Shown: piece after piece, positions 23,701 to 35,705 of the stretch
Layout: each line of letters begins with the position of its first letter
How positions within the stretch are numbered: the stretch's first letter is position 1
Assembly (NCBI GenBank): GCA_022393335.1
Contig: JAJEKB010001192.1
Location: forward strand, 1-64,000
Direction: 5' to 3'
DNA: 64,000 bases
From: Macrotrachela quadricornifera
Taxonomy: Eukaryota; Rotifera; Eurotatoria; Philodinida; Philodinidae
Notes under the pieces: generated by a model
Told to the model about the DNA's origin: nothing
The model's database searches: none
What the model saw: the letters and a program-made list of their open reading frames with translations, nothing else
Translations under genes and position numbers: made by a program

Positions 23701-24529
23701 CTTGTTAAAGTATGGTAAGACAACGAATGGCTAGTAGAATGTGTGATAGAATAGGATAGAAAAATAGAGCTTGCTTTGCTGTGTCAGATTATGTAGAAAG
23801 AAAATTTCTTAACACTTAGTATATGGCTAAATAACACTATGATCCGAACTTTTTGTACATTCCAACAGAGATGAGCATGGTTCCGTTCATTTTTCAAAAA
23901 ATACGAATCGTGCCCATCTGCACTCTAAGTGTTAATTCATTGGAAATATGGAAGAAATCATCAGAACAAGCCAATAAAGGTTTATTCTTACAGTTTTGAT
24001 AGAGTTTTTCATGATACACCTTTCGATACAAAAAAATCCAAGAGTTTATCTGTTTAGAAATATTCGTACAGCAAACTAAGTTGTAAATATGTTCAGACAT
24101 ATTGTATTTCACAGTATTCAATAGTTTGACTATAACACCATTATTTCTCAAGGAAATCCAAAATTTTCTCTTATCAAAATAGTCAACAAAAAAGCTTTAT
24201 AGTTTTTTATGTAATTTTTGTTAGGATTGAAGCTTGTTGTTTTTATTGTATTTTATATTTAAAGGATTTTTTGTATCGGAGAGGTATCTATACAGATGGT
24301 ATTTGATCTCTACTTTATCTTAAATCTTGTCTGAGAATACTACACATTATCATGTTTTTGTTGATCCCCTACATATATTATAGTTATTCTCATTAATCCC
24401 ACTTGTAATAAAAATATATGAACTATTCAATTTTGATGCGTGTGCACAAAGATATGGTAAACTAATCCTGGTTCACATGCATTAAAACACTATATTAAAA
24501 TGGCAACAAATTAAATGATCTGTAGAACA
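20767..24529. other. Mostly gene-free stretch
   Basis: Apart from a possible small gene near 21850-22373 (separate entry), nothing recognisable. Frames at 20966-21259, 22625-22837 and 23894-24151 are AT-rich with no family signature. A TA-rich run lies near 21210-21235. Confidence 0.4.
21850..22373 (-). other. Possible small multi-exon gene, unrecognised
   Basis: Two coding-like pieces on the minus strand. At 22373-22250 a cysteine-containing stretch (KKCTVSSIAVSCGSIIRRGD) is followed by a GTAAAT donor-like site. At about 22036-21960 a hydrophobic leader, MNKIGVILVIHSYCTLGW, is followed by a GTAAGT donor. A CAG acceptor 55 bases on, the typical intron length here, leads into about 20 more codons and a stop. 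The second piece could encode a short secreted peptide of about 46 residues. The two pieces cannot be joined with confidence. Confidence 0.25.
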
Positions 24530-25520
24530 GATTAAATTACCAGTAAAAAAATGCATAAACGATCAGTAAAAAAATTGAATGATCAGTATTCAAACTACCA
24601 GTAAGTTAAGAAAAAATGATCAGTTTATTATATAGAAGATCAGTAAAAAAATAGATTTTGTACCAGTAAAAAATACAATTTTGATAAGTAAATAATTCAG
24701 ATTTTATCAGGAGAAAGAAGTAAGAATTAAAAAATATATAGTTAACCTATTGAATTAAGAGAGCAGACTTTGCCTTTGCTGGTCTGCTTCTTTTTCTCTT
24801 TTCCCCAATTGGTGCTGATTTTGCTGCTGGTGGTGGCTTGCAATATTTTAAGCGGATAGCCATCCCAACAATGCGCTTGCATATGTAATTTTTAAGGAAA
24901 ACTAGGCAGTTGCATCTGGATTTTTTCCAATCGGAACCATCCTCAATTTCCAAGCACCAAATATCATATGATTTTTTAAATTGATTGAGTGTAGTTCAAT
25001 TTTTATTTTTATACTTGTTTAAGTCGACTTGTGTAATAGATTCCAAATTACGAGCTGTTATGGAATATTCTTTAAGAGTACCATTTTGATTACATATTAT
25101 ATGTTTTGTTGACTTTGCCCATTGATAAGAAGAAGTCCACAATTATAAATCTATTAACGGTTCTTTAGCAAATATTTTCACGTTTGTCGATGATGGATCA
25201 CATTCGACTGACCAATTGTTAACAATATTAGAAGCAACCACCAAAAATCTTGATGACTATATATCAAGGCCCAGAAAAGAGAAAAAAAAAAGAATCATTT
25301 TATGAGTATATAGGATTTTTCCACTCATACTTTGACCTATTTGACTGATAACCTACTTTATTTACTGATCATACCACTTTGCAAAGGATCTATTCATTTA
25401 ATAACTGTTCATTTATATAAGTTACTGCCATTCTAATATATCTACCGATCATTCAATCAATTAACTGACTTTTAAATATTTTATCCTACTGATCATACTA
25501 TCTATTTTACTGATTACTTA
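24530..25520. mobile_element. DNA transposon relic with inverted subterminal repeats
   Basis: The left flank (24530-24690) carries about eight copies of a CAGTAAAA-type word, several preceded by GAT or AC. The right flank (about 25330-25515) carries the reverse complement (ACTGATC / TTTACTG types) again and again. These blocks bracket a decayed SWIM-domain transposase fragment. Subterminal repeat arrays of this kind are transposase-binding regions in several DNA transposon superfamilies. Exact termini and target duplication could not be fixed. Confidence 0.7.
24747..25270 (-). pseudogene. C-terminal fragment of a MULE-like transposase (SWIM zinc finger)
   Basis: The minus strand reads, with stops, AKEPLID, WTSSYQWAKSTKHIICNQNG, YSITARNLESIT. 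In one open frame it continues WKKSRCNCLVFLKNYICKRI, GMAIRLKYCKPP, GEKRKRSRPAKAKSALLIQ. This is the SWIM finger and basic tail typical of MULE-related transposases in invertebrates. SWIM requires C-x-C ... C-x-H; here both early Cys and the third Cys are present but the His is Arg (CKR instead of CKH), so metal binding is lost. Stops follow PLID and the KNKN segment upstream. The N-terminal DDE catalytic part is absent. Confidence 0.75.
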
Positions 25521-26369
25521 AATCCATGCCTATTAAAATGAAGTACACACTGTCAAAAATGTCCGAATTTCAGAATATTAAAACGCCTGATTTGAGATAT
25601 ATTCTACTGCGCACAATGGATTGAAAGAAAGAAAAGTACGAAATGTTGTAACACGTTACTCTCACTTTCCTTGAATTGATAGATGGCAGTGTCGATTTAC
25701 ATGGTTTGTCCGATTGCTACGCAATCTCTTTTTTACACGTATAAACATAACGTAACGTAACGCATATGCATAGCCTCTCGTTTTATTTTATGGTTTCTTT
25801 ATTCCTTCACACATTCATTCCCGTCGTTCTTTTAGTTGCCTTCACATATTCTATTCTTTTGTTTTACGCCTGATTCAGTTGTGCGTGTCTTTTTTTTCGA
25901 GAATACACCAACAATGTCGTAGTATCATATTTTCGCTTCATAACAGAATAGATAACTCATGTAAAACGGTCACTCAACAGTTTTTATCCAATTTGAGATG
26001 TATGACTATATTATCCATCATCGCATTAGTTACATAGTCTTGTTATAATTTCAAAGAATGTAAACAACATTAAAGTTTATACAAGCACACTTACTCTGAT
26101 AAATTGAAAGAATTAGTATTATTAAATGAATCATACTGTATAGTCTTTCGTTGTGGTGTTCAGATAAAGAATTTCATCGAAGATAACCAATATATCTCAC
26201 GATAAACATAACGTAGAATGAGAAAAAGATTACAAAAAATAAAAAGCATGACATATACAAAATCTTTTGTGAAGAAAATAGTATTAGATACAGTCATCAG
26301 ACACTTCTTTTAAAGAATATGTGTTAAATAAATAGAATATAATTTATAGATTTTACAAATTAAACAACA
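25521..26369. other. Upstream region of the TPMT-like gene
   Basis: No coding signal. Contains a short repeated CGTAACGTAACG word near 25750. The last ~100 bases before 26370 are A-rich and presumably form the promoter and 5' UTR. Confidence 0.4.
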
Positions 26370-27392
26370 ATGAGTGCATCTGTTGATGAACAACAACAAC
26401 AACCATCAAGAGATAATGATACAAAGTTTTGGAATGAACAATGGGTTTTGAATAAAACTGGTTTTCATCGATTGAATGTCAATGAGTAAATTTCAATTAT
26501 TTTTAATTTATTTTAATATAATCTATTTATTTTCATACGAAAGGCGTTTTCGAAAATATGTACTCTCAAAACTTATGTCAACAGATCAACAACAATGTGT
26601 ATTATTTCCATTATGTGGTAAAACAGTAGATATGAAAGCAGTATTAGAAGCTAAACATCAAGTTATTGGTATGGATTGTGCTCCACTTGGTATTGAAGCA
26701 TTTTTTCAAGAAAATAATATAAAATATAATGTTGAAAATAATAAAGATGGTCAAATTTATAAAGTAAATATAAATATTATCTTTTAATCATTCTCATTTA
26801 TTTATACAGGGTATTGATCATCCTATAACAATATATTGTACTGATTTTTTAACATTTAATCAGTAAATAATTATTTTAATTTATTTTTATAATTAATTAG
26901 ATATTTTTTTTTCGATTGATAGACCATTACCAACTATTGATTGGATTTGGGATCGTGGAAGTTTAGTAGCCATTAGTATTGCAGATCGAGAACAGTCTGT
27001 ATAAACTAAGATTTTTTTTAAAATGAATTATTTACTTTTACAGATATCGAGATACTATTTTACGATTAATGACACCTAATCATACACGATACTATATTGT
27101 AGCTAATAATTATGATGTTAATGAACTGACTGGTTAGTCATATAATTTAATTTATTTTCATTAACTAATTTATATTGTAGGTCCTCCTCATCGTCTTTCT
27201 GATGATGATGTAAATCATCTATTTGGTAATTTATATATTATTATACAAAATTTGTTTACATTTATATTTCTAGGATCAACATGTTCTGTTGAACTTATCG
27301 AAATATCTGATATAACAGAAGAATTTAATACATTTAAAGAAAAAAACATACGACATATGGAAGAACGTCTTCATTTAGTTATACGAAAATGA
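26370..27392 (+). CDS. Thiopurine S-methyltransferase-like protein (TPMT family)
   Basis: Seven exons: 26370-26485, 26544-26763, 26810-26862, 26923-26994, 27044-27132, 27181-27225, 27274-27392. They total 714 nt, in frame, for 237 residues, close to animal TPMT (about 245). The family transfers a methyl group from AdoMet to aromatic and heterocyclic thiols in the cytosol. Visible family features are FWNEQWVLNKTGFH near the N-terminus, VLFPLCGKTVDM (the AdoMet-site strand and loop), GMDCAPLGIEAFFQEN, and WDRGSLVAI followed by Y-R-D (motif IV region). A long C-terminal strand-helix segment ends in LHLVIRK. All introns are 46-60 nt with GT..AG ends. It is convergent with the GPCR gene, with 320 bases between stop codons. 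Substrate cannot be told from the sequence. Confidence 0.92.
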
Positions 27393-27712
27393 AGATTTAT
27401 ATTGAATTTTATAGCTTTATTAAATAGAAATATAATAAAAAAGTTTTATTGATTTAAAAAATATAATTTATACTATAAATATGGTTCAGATCTTCTCGTT
27501 TCTAATATAGTTTTTTTTTAATTAAAATATCTAAATATTAAAATATTATAGATTTATGTCAGCTTTCGGCGTCTGTCCATAATATTTATTCTATAATTAG
27601 AATTATTAATATAAATTTTCTGAAAAAAAATCATTATATTAATGTTAGATGTTTTTTTATTAATATACAAATCTGTAATACTGTATGAACAAAAAACAAA
27701 AAGTTAGATTTT

Positions 27713-28831
27713 TTATTTGTTAAAAAGACTCCTATGATCTATTGTATGTACAATACTTCTCATTGTATTTTGCCGGTTTATTCTTCGACGAAATAATTGT
27801 ATAAATTCTTGTCGAAATTTACCAGAAACAACAGCACATACTAAAAAAAAATGACAAAAATAACACTTCTTATTTTTCATAATCAAGTTTATCTATTATA
27901 TATCTTACCATAAAATTGAGTACAACAATAAGTAAATGAAAGTAAAGGATGAATAATAAAAAAGATAAGTGATTCAATTGCTAATCGCATTCCACTTTTA
28001 TCTGGTGTTATAGATGCTGTTAACAATTCATACATTAATCTTACTGGATATGGCATTGTTGTTATACAATATATAATCACTTCACCAGCTAACATTTTCA
28101 TTAAATCATGATCACGTTTATGTATACGAATATTTTGAATTGGATTATCTGTTGGCATAACACGTGATCGTATTAAATGTAAATTATGTCGAGCTAATAA
28201 ACTGAATATAATCATTAATACTAATGGTAGAATACCAATAGCAATAAATGCAAAGATCGTATAGGGCATTGTGTAAGTTGGAGAAAGTATACATCGGCCA
28301 GAATTATTGCCAAAATAAATGAATAATGGAATGGGCAATATTGTGGATATTAACATAATTAAAATAATAATACGACTAGCTATATTTAATTGAGTTATTG
28401 ATCGAATTTTAGCATTTTGAGAACAGAGTGCCCATCGATCGATACACGCAGCAATCACTTAAATAATAAAATTTAAAAATAATTTAAGAATATAAAAAAA
28501 CAAACAAACAAACAAACTTACTACAACATCGTGAAAGCATAAATAATACATGACCTCCATACTATCGTAATTTACAAATAATATTTGATGAATGAGTTGG
28601 TTCTATATGATCTATACCATATAGTGTAGAAACTAGTGCTGTATCAATAACAAACCAATTTGCAATTGATGCAAGAAGTAAATAAAGTGAACATGAATTA
28701 GGATGTCGTTTGAATGAACGTCCTAACATGACTATTATGGATATATTACCAATATTTCCACTAATAAGCAATATTGATATACCACAATAACCTAATTGTC
28801 GACGAATAGCGTCTAAAGTTGATGTAGACAT
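27713..28831 (-). pseudogene. Class A (rhodopsin-like) GPCR with an in-frame nonsense codon
   Basis: Three exons on the minus strand (28831-28522, 28457-27909, 27840-27713) total 987 nt, in frame, for about 328 codons. Recognisable: TM1 with GNIGNISIIVML, a TM2 segment, and the TM3 entry with the disulphide Cys (NIICKLR). An in-frame TAG (28564-28562) comes next, then YGGHVLFMLSRCC and the DRW version of the DRY motif (ACIDRWAL). TM4, TM5 and TM6 (GEVIIYCITTMPYPV) follow, then HPLLSFTYC in TM7 in place of the usual NPxxY, and a basic tail. It looks like one of the peptide-receptor-like GPCRs expanded in rotifers. All splice sites and the remaining frame are intact. The nonsense codon, in a position where a Tyr would fit, is thus either recent or a sequence error. 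Ligand unknown. Confidence 0.85.
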
Positions 28832-31506
28832 GTTGAATATCTAGAGATTTTATAAGAAATGAAACAAAAAAAGAATAATAATAAAAATTTGTAATTAATT
28901 TAAAATTTTTTTTATTTAAATAGACCGAAAGGCAATCTACTTTTTAACCTGAATATCTAGTTACAAGAAAAGATAATATTAGTAATATATATTGAGAATA
29001 TATGTTTGAGATGAATACAAGGAAATTATTAAAAAATTTAAAATTAATAATATAAAACACATTGAAATGTTCAGTTTTTTTCTCTTCATTTTATAGTTGT
29101 AGAAGGTTTATATCATTTGAAATGACGTCAAATTCTTTTCTTTTTCTATCAAATTATTATTAATGTTAAATTAATCTTACGAGTACATGATCAAGTAATT
29201 AACATGCATTTGACTGAATCAAATAGTTTACAAAAATATTAACATATCCAATTCTTTTCTCATGAAAATTTAATACTTTATCCTTAAATGTTTTTTTATA
29301 TTTTCTCAAAGAGCCCGTCATCTTTTTTTCTTATCAACCAAATTATTTAATTTAAATATTCAGTTGTTAATCTTCAACAATTAATCCTAAATAATCAAAT
29401 CATCTTAACATAATAAAAACTGAAACATTATGCTTAATAATCGAGTACATTTGAGGTTATGGAATAATAACAACAAATTTAAAAATATTTCGGTAGTAAA
29501 TTAATTATATAGATTTTAAGCTATTATATAACATTATTAAAATTCTTCTTTCAATGAAAATTAACCAAGCAAAACAGAAATATGCATTTCAAGACTCTCT
29601 CAATCACAATTATATAAAGATTTTTTTTCTAATAATAATGTATAAACAAGAACGCGTTTTATAATACTAAAAAATGTTTTTTCATTGTATTTTGAATTTT
29701 CTGAATGAAATATTGCTAATGCATCAATAAATATTATAAACTATATTTTGGTTTGGAATGATGTAAATTTTAGTATAATAGTTCTTATTTGATTTTTATC
29801 GAAAGAAAATGTTAATAATAAATTAGATATTTGAAAAAATAACTAAAACTATTTTTGTTCATAATCTTTTTTTGTTATATTTCTAATAGTTATCATCTCT
29901 TGACAGCATCGATTAGACTGCTTTATTCTTCTAATACCTATCTGGTAAATCATATCTCCCTTTGTGCTTCATGTATGTTGGTGAGAGACTTTTACTTGTC
30001 TGGCTTAATGAATAAAATGAGAAAAATATTAATATACAACAATGTCTTTGTATATCAATTAATTGTTTGAAGAAATTCAAAGAATCTCAAAAATATGAAT
30101 AATGTATTTTAAAAATATCAAATGAAGATCATAGTATGTTGAATATTAATAATTAATGATATTAAAAAAATTATTCTTTACATTCATATGTATTTGTTGT
30201 ACTAAATAGGGACTTAAAGAAAATGAAGAATGAACTAAACATTTTAGTAGTAATGTATTCAAAAGCGTTAATTTTTTCTGAATCTATAATTTATTTCGTA
30301 ATGAATAGTTTTATATTATTAGTCTGTTTTTTAATATAAATCTCCTCATAAAAATTTTATTTTTTTGAATAATACGATTGAATGTGTTAAAAAATGTTGA
30401 CGGTCTAGTTCATTTTCTCTGGAATATAATTTATATAATGTAATTACTACTAATAAAAACTTAAATGTAACTTTGAGAAGAGATAGATATTTTATTGAAA
30501 ATGGTTTCATTTTGTACAAATTCAGTAATCTTCTAGCAGATAGAGGAATCAAAAGGATATTCTATAATCCAAAACAATGCGATTGGAGGAAAATATTTTC
30601 TGATACTCTGCAAATATGAAGACAGTTTCTCATGAATCTTCTTTAATTCTGAAGAAATATGAAGTATATCTTTCTGTGATGTAAGTTGTAACATTCTTCC
30701 ATCTCTAATAAACTATTAGAATTTTATTTCATCAAAAATAGGTGCTCGTTTGTAGGCTTTTTTTTCTTTCAATTTCAGACAAATTAGGTTATTTCTTTTA
30801 TCGATTTGATTTGAATATTTTATTTCATGACACAATTTCATCTATGAAACAGCCACTTCTATTATCATTACTGTTAATAAATAACCTTGAAAAGAACTTA
30901 AAGGTATTGGCATAAGATAGAAATGATCTTATAACTTATAGAATAAGTTAAACCTCCAAATGTAATTAAAATCTTTGTCACCGAAAGCAACGATATTTTT
31001 GCGTATTTTTAATTACAAGTAAAAATTAACACAATATTCATGCAATATTGAGTGCGCTGATGTACCATTACTGTGCATCACATCTTTTTTAAATTTTTGA
31101 AAATATCCACTTCACTCGTTCTTTACTTTTTTCATGTTGTTACTATTTATAACTTGATCGTTTAACATTTTATTAAATATCTGTGCATCCAAACAAACGA
31201 GCAGATAACCAAGACGACTTTTAAACATCTCAATATATAAATTATTATAAGGCGTTTTTAGTGACTAACGAACGACAAAATGACACTTCTCTTTTCTCAT
31301 TATATTATCTATCATCTTTATATTAAGAGTAAGTTTTAGTTTTCTAGTATTTGCATATTTATCTATTTTCTTTTTTCTAATATGGAGATGGAATATTAAA
31401 ATAAATAGGCCTAAATATTTGGTATAATCTTCTTATCTTTCCATTCTACTATTAAAAAAAAAAGAAAAAGACAAATGAAAATAAATGAAATACGTAATCA
31501 ATGAAA
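28832..31506. other. Gene-free stretch
   Basis: Extremely AT-rich. Frames at 29855-30070 and 30346-30552 match nothing recognisable. The (AAAC)n run at about 28500-28515 lies in the GPCR intron, just outside this stretch. Confidence 0.45.
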
Positions 31507-31937
31507 TGTAAACTTAATCTTACAAGAGAACATCCTCAAATGTCCATTCGCTTTTGATTCAGGATCCTACGCATCTTGTAGACCGTAGTGAGATATGTCT
31601 GCCACAAAAAGAGTTTGTGTACCTGACGAGATATAGAATTTTTAGTGAGTTTTCTCTATATCATCCAACTTTTGCAACAAAGCTATATTTTTGAATTTTG
31701 ATCTAAAACTTTGCCAATACAAAGGCTTCAGCTCGCCTAGCTTCTATAAAAAATTTCAGAAATTTTAGACATAGTTTCTTCAAGATATGAAACTGTCAAG
31801 GTACAGCCCCTTTTTATAAATAGTATATGTAGTATACATTTTTGAAAATAGGTCACTGGGATCTACAAGATGCGCAAAATTCTGAATCAAAAGTGAATGG
31901 GCACTCGAGAATGCTCCCCTATTAGTGTAAAAGTAAA
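31507..31937. mobile_element. Short inverted-repeat element (~430 bp), second MITE family
   Basis: The left arm (about 31507-31590) contains CATTCGCTTTTGATTCAGGA and CGCATCTTGTAGACC. The right arm (about 31850-31937) carries the inverted counterparts (TCTACAAGATGCGCAAAATT and CTGAATCAAAAGTGAATGGG). The arms pair over about 80 bases at roughly 80 percent by eye. No coding capacity. Unrelated to the TTAGGG-ended family. Confidence 0.8.
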
Positions 31938-32201
31938 CAGACTGAATAAAAAAAGCGAAAATTTTCCATTCGTTTCAAACAATAAATAAACGGATGTGAA
32001 TTCAATGTTAATTTAATTCTTTATACATTCATGCTTCCTATTCGAAATGACTAATTACGAACGACATTGAATAGATTCATAGGTACTATGATTTAATCAG
32101 GAATTAGTGAAAGAAACTGACAAATTACGATTTATCTAACCAGTTTTCTAATATTTAGCGAATTGGAGCCGGAATTGAAATAGTTGCTAATTGTAATTAT
32201 T

Positions 32202-32884
32202 TAGGGCAATCCAGAAATAGTGGTCATTCTATCATATTTTCTCACGAACCGCTTGAAAAAATTTTCTTTTTTTATGAACAGATAGAGCGTGTTTTGCTGA
32301 GTCTTTCGATACTAATTGATCATTATTCAATTGATACAATTCATAATAAAACTTCGATCAAAATTGTTTTCTGTTGAAAACTAGCTATTAGTATATGGAT
32401 CATAATGGATGGAACAGTTGTATATTTCATTTTATTATCACTTAATAGGTTGTATTAAAACAAATGAATTTGTTTTTTACTAAAAAGCAATTCAGTTTTC
32501 GTAATGTCGAAATTTAGTCACTTAAAGTTTTGGCTATTTTGACAATAAATAGTACAACTATAAAGAAGCAGTTCCTTATAAATTGTAGAACTTTTCATGT
32601 TACATCTTATGGTATATTTTGTTTTTTTAATATAACCTATTAAAAAATAATAAAATGAGATGCAAAAATGTTCCATTTTCTTATGTCATACCCATTATGG
32701 TCCAAATGCAATAGAAAAGAGTTTCTATCAAAATTTTATTATAAATTATATTAAGTGAATATTGATCAACTAGTAAAGAAAGACAGAGCAAAACACGCTT
32801 TATCTGTTCCAGAAAAAAGAAAATTTTTTCAAGCGGTTGGTGAGAAAATATGATAGAATGACCACTATTTTTGGATTGCTCTAA
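32202..32884. mobile_element. Fold-back MITE, TTAGGG-ended family, full copy (683 bp)
   Basis: Begins TTAGGGCAATCCAGAAATAG and ends with the inverse (CTATTTTTGGATTGCTCTAA). The arms pair through TCATTCTATCATATTTTCTC at about 32222-32241 with its complement near 32846. The centre shares the TGTAGAACTTTTCATG-type block with the copies at 19269 and 61979. The minus frame 32681-32935 is an arm artefact. Confidence 0.9.
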
Positions 32885-33231
32885 GTAATTTTGACGTTTC
32901 TTCAATAAGTTTAACGCTATTTCAATCAAGCTCAATATATTAAAAAATTTTAAGATTAAATATAACTAGAAGGAAGAAGGATGTATTGTAAAGTCTGTTA
33001 ATTATCGAATTTTCTAACTCAACTCCAAAACTGGAGGAGCAACACTTTTGCCTGATTATTACTATATGTTTTTCTCTATAGTGAAAATATATCATAAAAT
33101 GTTCACCTGTTAACTGTAGTGAACAAGATATAATAACATATTGTAATATTAATGATAATTTTCTTTTGCTATTTAGTCTTTAACATTAAAACATACTTAC
33201 TCATTCTTAACAATAATTCATGAAATACAAT

Positions 33232-34870
33232 TAAATGGGAATTCATCGTCTTAGACAAGCAGTAAAAGAAATCAGTATGTGGCAAAATGATATTATACTG
33301 CTCATTAAACAAGACGATATAACACTATTTGATGGCGATAGACTTTTAAGTAGCATTGAACATAGTATGTGTCGCAAGGTTAGCTTTATTTAGTATATTA
33401 CTTTGTGATAATGTGGTGAGGCATTTCAAAAAGAAAAGGTTTGTTTTTTCCTGTTGAAATATTCTTTCTTAGCTCATAATTCTTCTCATTCCTTTAGCCT
33501 AAATTTATTAGTTGTAAAAAAAACACATTGTTCATTTAAAAATTTCTACGCACTAACAGTAAATAGTGGATCTAGTCTCTTACCTTTCATTGATAACAAA
33601 TATCAGTTTTAATTACCAGTGATCTGTTACTAATAACAAACGTTTATAACACTTACTGCATACTAGAGTAGTCAGATCAATTATTCAGTATGTATAGTTA
33701 CGTGATTTAAATATATCTGATCATGTACCACTAGTAAAGAATAAGTAAAACAATCACCAGTCATTCAGTAGTAAGAAGAAAATGGACTATAATCATCACC
33801 GATTGATAACTAGTAAGTAGTAGTACGTGCTAGACACTAAGAGTCTAATCATAATATGACTCTTTTCAACTCAATATATCTTCTGACAATTAAAGTGGAA
33901 CGAAAAGCTACTGATAAGTTGTGATATTTTTTGTTGAGATAATTACAAAATTAAGATATTTTTTAATATTGACCTTTGATCAACTAGAGACTAAACTGTA
34001 AAAATGATGAAGAATAAAAATTCTGACAATAAACATGTTTACATGCGCTGAGATGCTGATCTAATATGTGATTATGTGGCTAAGTAGTTATCATTGTATG
34101 TGCTTCGAAATATAAACCAATATTAGCATTTTTTTAAATAAATAGATTAGATACGTTGCTATATTGCTCGATGTACTTGTTACTCCAGCTGAATTAGATC
34201 AAATTATTAAAACAAAATTTTCAAGTTGGAAAGTCAATTTTTTTTCTTATTTTTCAGATAAGCATTTACATTTTCCTTTGTATAAAATCAGCACGAACTA
34301 ATATAGATGAATCGATTAATTTGTACCACAATGAATATGAAGATACAGATTTTTAAATTAATATTGATTCTCAATCAAATAAAAGCAAATTATTTTCTGA
34401 TAGTGCACATCATAGTATATTTTTTAATGGTAAAGATACCGTTTTCATAGTTAGAAATAGTTTTTAACTTTTGAAAATATTTTTTAAGAAAAATAAAATT
34501 ATCTAACAATAAACGGAATCATTTATACAATGCTTATGAACGCGTACAAAGTGATAATGCTGCTGAAAAGAAGATTAAAACTGATGCAATGATTTTAGGT
34601 GATGTTTTGTAAACGATGATGAAAGTTGACATAACTGAGAGGTACTGTTAACAAGAATTTAAAGACGTATCAGAAAATTAACAAAATTCAACCATTGGTT
34701 TTTATAATGTTATTGAAGTTTTTTGAGAACAAAGTCATTATGATACAAGTCTCAAATAGTATTATAAATAAGAAAAAGGTGATTTAAAAAGAACTATTAA
34801 AAAGTACCAGGCCAAACATGTTAACCTAATCATGCAAGATTAGTGATGTATTTGAATAATTTAGATAATG
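33232..34870 (+). pseudogene. Decayed multi-exon gene, possibly TPR-containing
   Basis: Four coding-like blocks in order on the plus strand have plausible splice sites between them. The first (from ATG at about 33236) reads GIHRLRQAVKEISMWQNDII ... SSIEHSMCRK and ends at a GTTAGC donor. The second (about 34146) reads IRYVAILLDVLVTPAELDQI. The third (about 34259) has an in-frame stop after YEDTDF. The last (about 34515) reads KRNHLYNAYERVQSDNAAEK, then LGDVL-stop, KVDITERYC-stop and QEFKDVSEN-stop. It continues with STIGFYNVIEVF-stop and SHYDTSLK, whose spacing is like TPR helices. At least five stops mean no product. The family assignment is a guess from the helical pattern. Confidence 0.45.
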
Positions 34871-35193
34871 TATATCTACAGTGCATACAATTATGGAGGG
34901 GAAAAGTGTAAAATTTCCCCTCTCTCAAATTTTTCTTGGATTCTGTTTTTTTCTCTAGAAACTTTTTTCTACGAGAAGTTGGTAATTTTTAATCTTTCGA
35001 AGAGTAAAATGTCATAGATTTTTCCTAAAAGAGAAAGGTTTATTCGATTATATCGAAGTAACTTAATCGTTTTAGCAGTCAGTTCTTACAAAATATATAA
35101 CTTGAATTATGAAAGACATATAATAAAAACATTCTTTCTACCAACACAATTATAATTTCTGCATATTAAAATTATTTGAGATTTGGCTAAATA
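34871..35193. other. Intergenic stretch
   Basis: Nothing coding; presumably upstream region of the 35194 frame. Confidence 0.35.
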
Positions 35194-35601
35194 ATGGGCG
35201 CGAAAGAAATTTTTATATATGTATTTGTATTTCTTAATGTTATGTTTTCTCTTATGAAAGATTTTATTATTAATAATAATTCTCCTCAACAAAAATTTGT
35301 TAATAAAATTAAACGAAAGAATACAAACATCAAAAGAAATTCTAGAAATCGAAATATTAAAAAAATAAAAAAACAAAAACTAAAAGTAAAACAATTAAAA
35401 TCTCGTCATTCGAACAAAAATAAACATAAAAAAAGATCTCATCGTATTATTTCTCATTCTTTAAATGATTCTCAACAACAAATGATATCTGATTTAAATA
35501 AATCTCAATTACCTCGAAATAGAGAAAAAAGTTTATTAGCATTACGTCAATTAGCTGAAAAAATTAAAAAATGTAAGAATAATATACTTAGGGCATACTA
35601 A
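35194..35601 (+). CDS. Hypothetical small basic secreted protein
   Basis: Open frame of 135 codons without introns. A hydrophobic N-terminus (IFIYVFVFLNVMFSLM, about residues 6-21) could be a signal peptide or anchor. Residues 35-85 are extremely Lys/Arg/Asn-rich, followed by a helical C-terminal part (REKSLLALRQLAEKIKKC). AT-rich codons could produce Lys/Asn richness by chance, but a 135-codon frame with a clean leader is longer than the surrounding background. The last five codons and the stop lie inside the terminal repeat of a MITE (35588 onward). The native C-terminus was therefore probably replaced by insertion. No family recognised. Confidence 0.45.
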   Translation: MGAKEIFIYVFVFLNVMFSLMKDFIINNNSPQQKFVNKIKRKNTNIKRNSRNRNIKKIKKQKLKVKQLKSRHSNKNKHKKRSHRIISHSLNDSQQQMISDLNKSQLPRNREKSLLALRQLAEKIKKCKNNILRAY

Positions 35602-35705
35602 AGGTAGTGATTCTATATAGTCTGATAGAGAAAAGAATGCTTTATTTTTCTATCCTATTTGATTGCGCTTCATCTAATATAATAATAATAATAATAATTC
35701 GATAA
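35588..35705. mobile_element. MITE fragment, TTAGGG-ended family
   Basis: Starts TTAGGGCATACTAAAGGTAG and continues with TTATTTTTCTATCCTATTTG, matching the left arm of the copy at 19269. An (ATA)n expansion at about 35675-35697 replaces part of the arm; the right end is missing. Confidence 0.75.

Noticed and set aside
32681..32935. Minus-strand frame of 84 codons
   Set aside because: Its sequence is the inverted arm of the MITE at 32202-32884.
35675..35700. CRISPR-like or tandem array
   Set aside because: It is a plain (ATA)n microsatellite inside a MITE fragment; no spaced direct repeats occur anywhere in the window.
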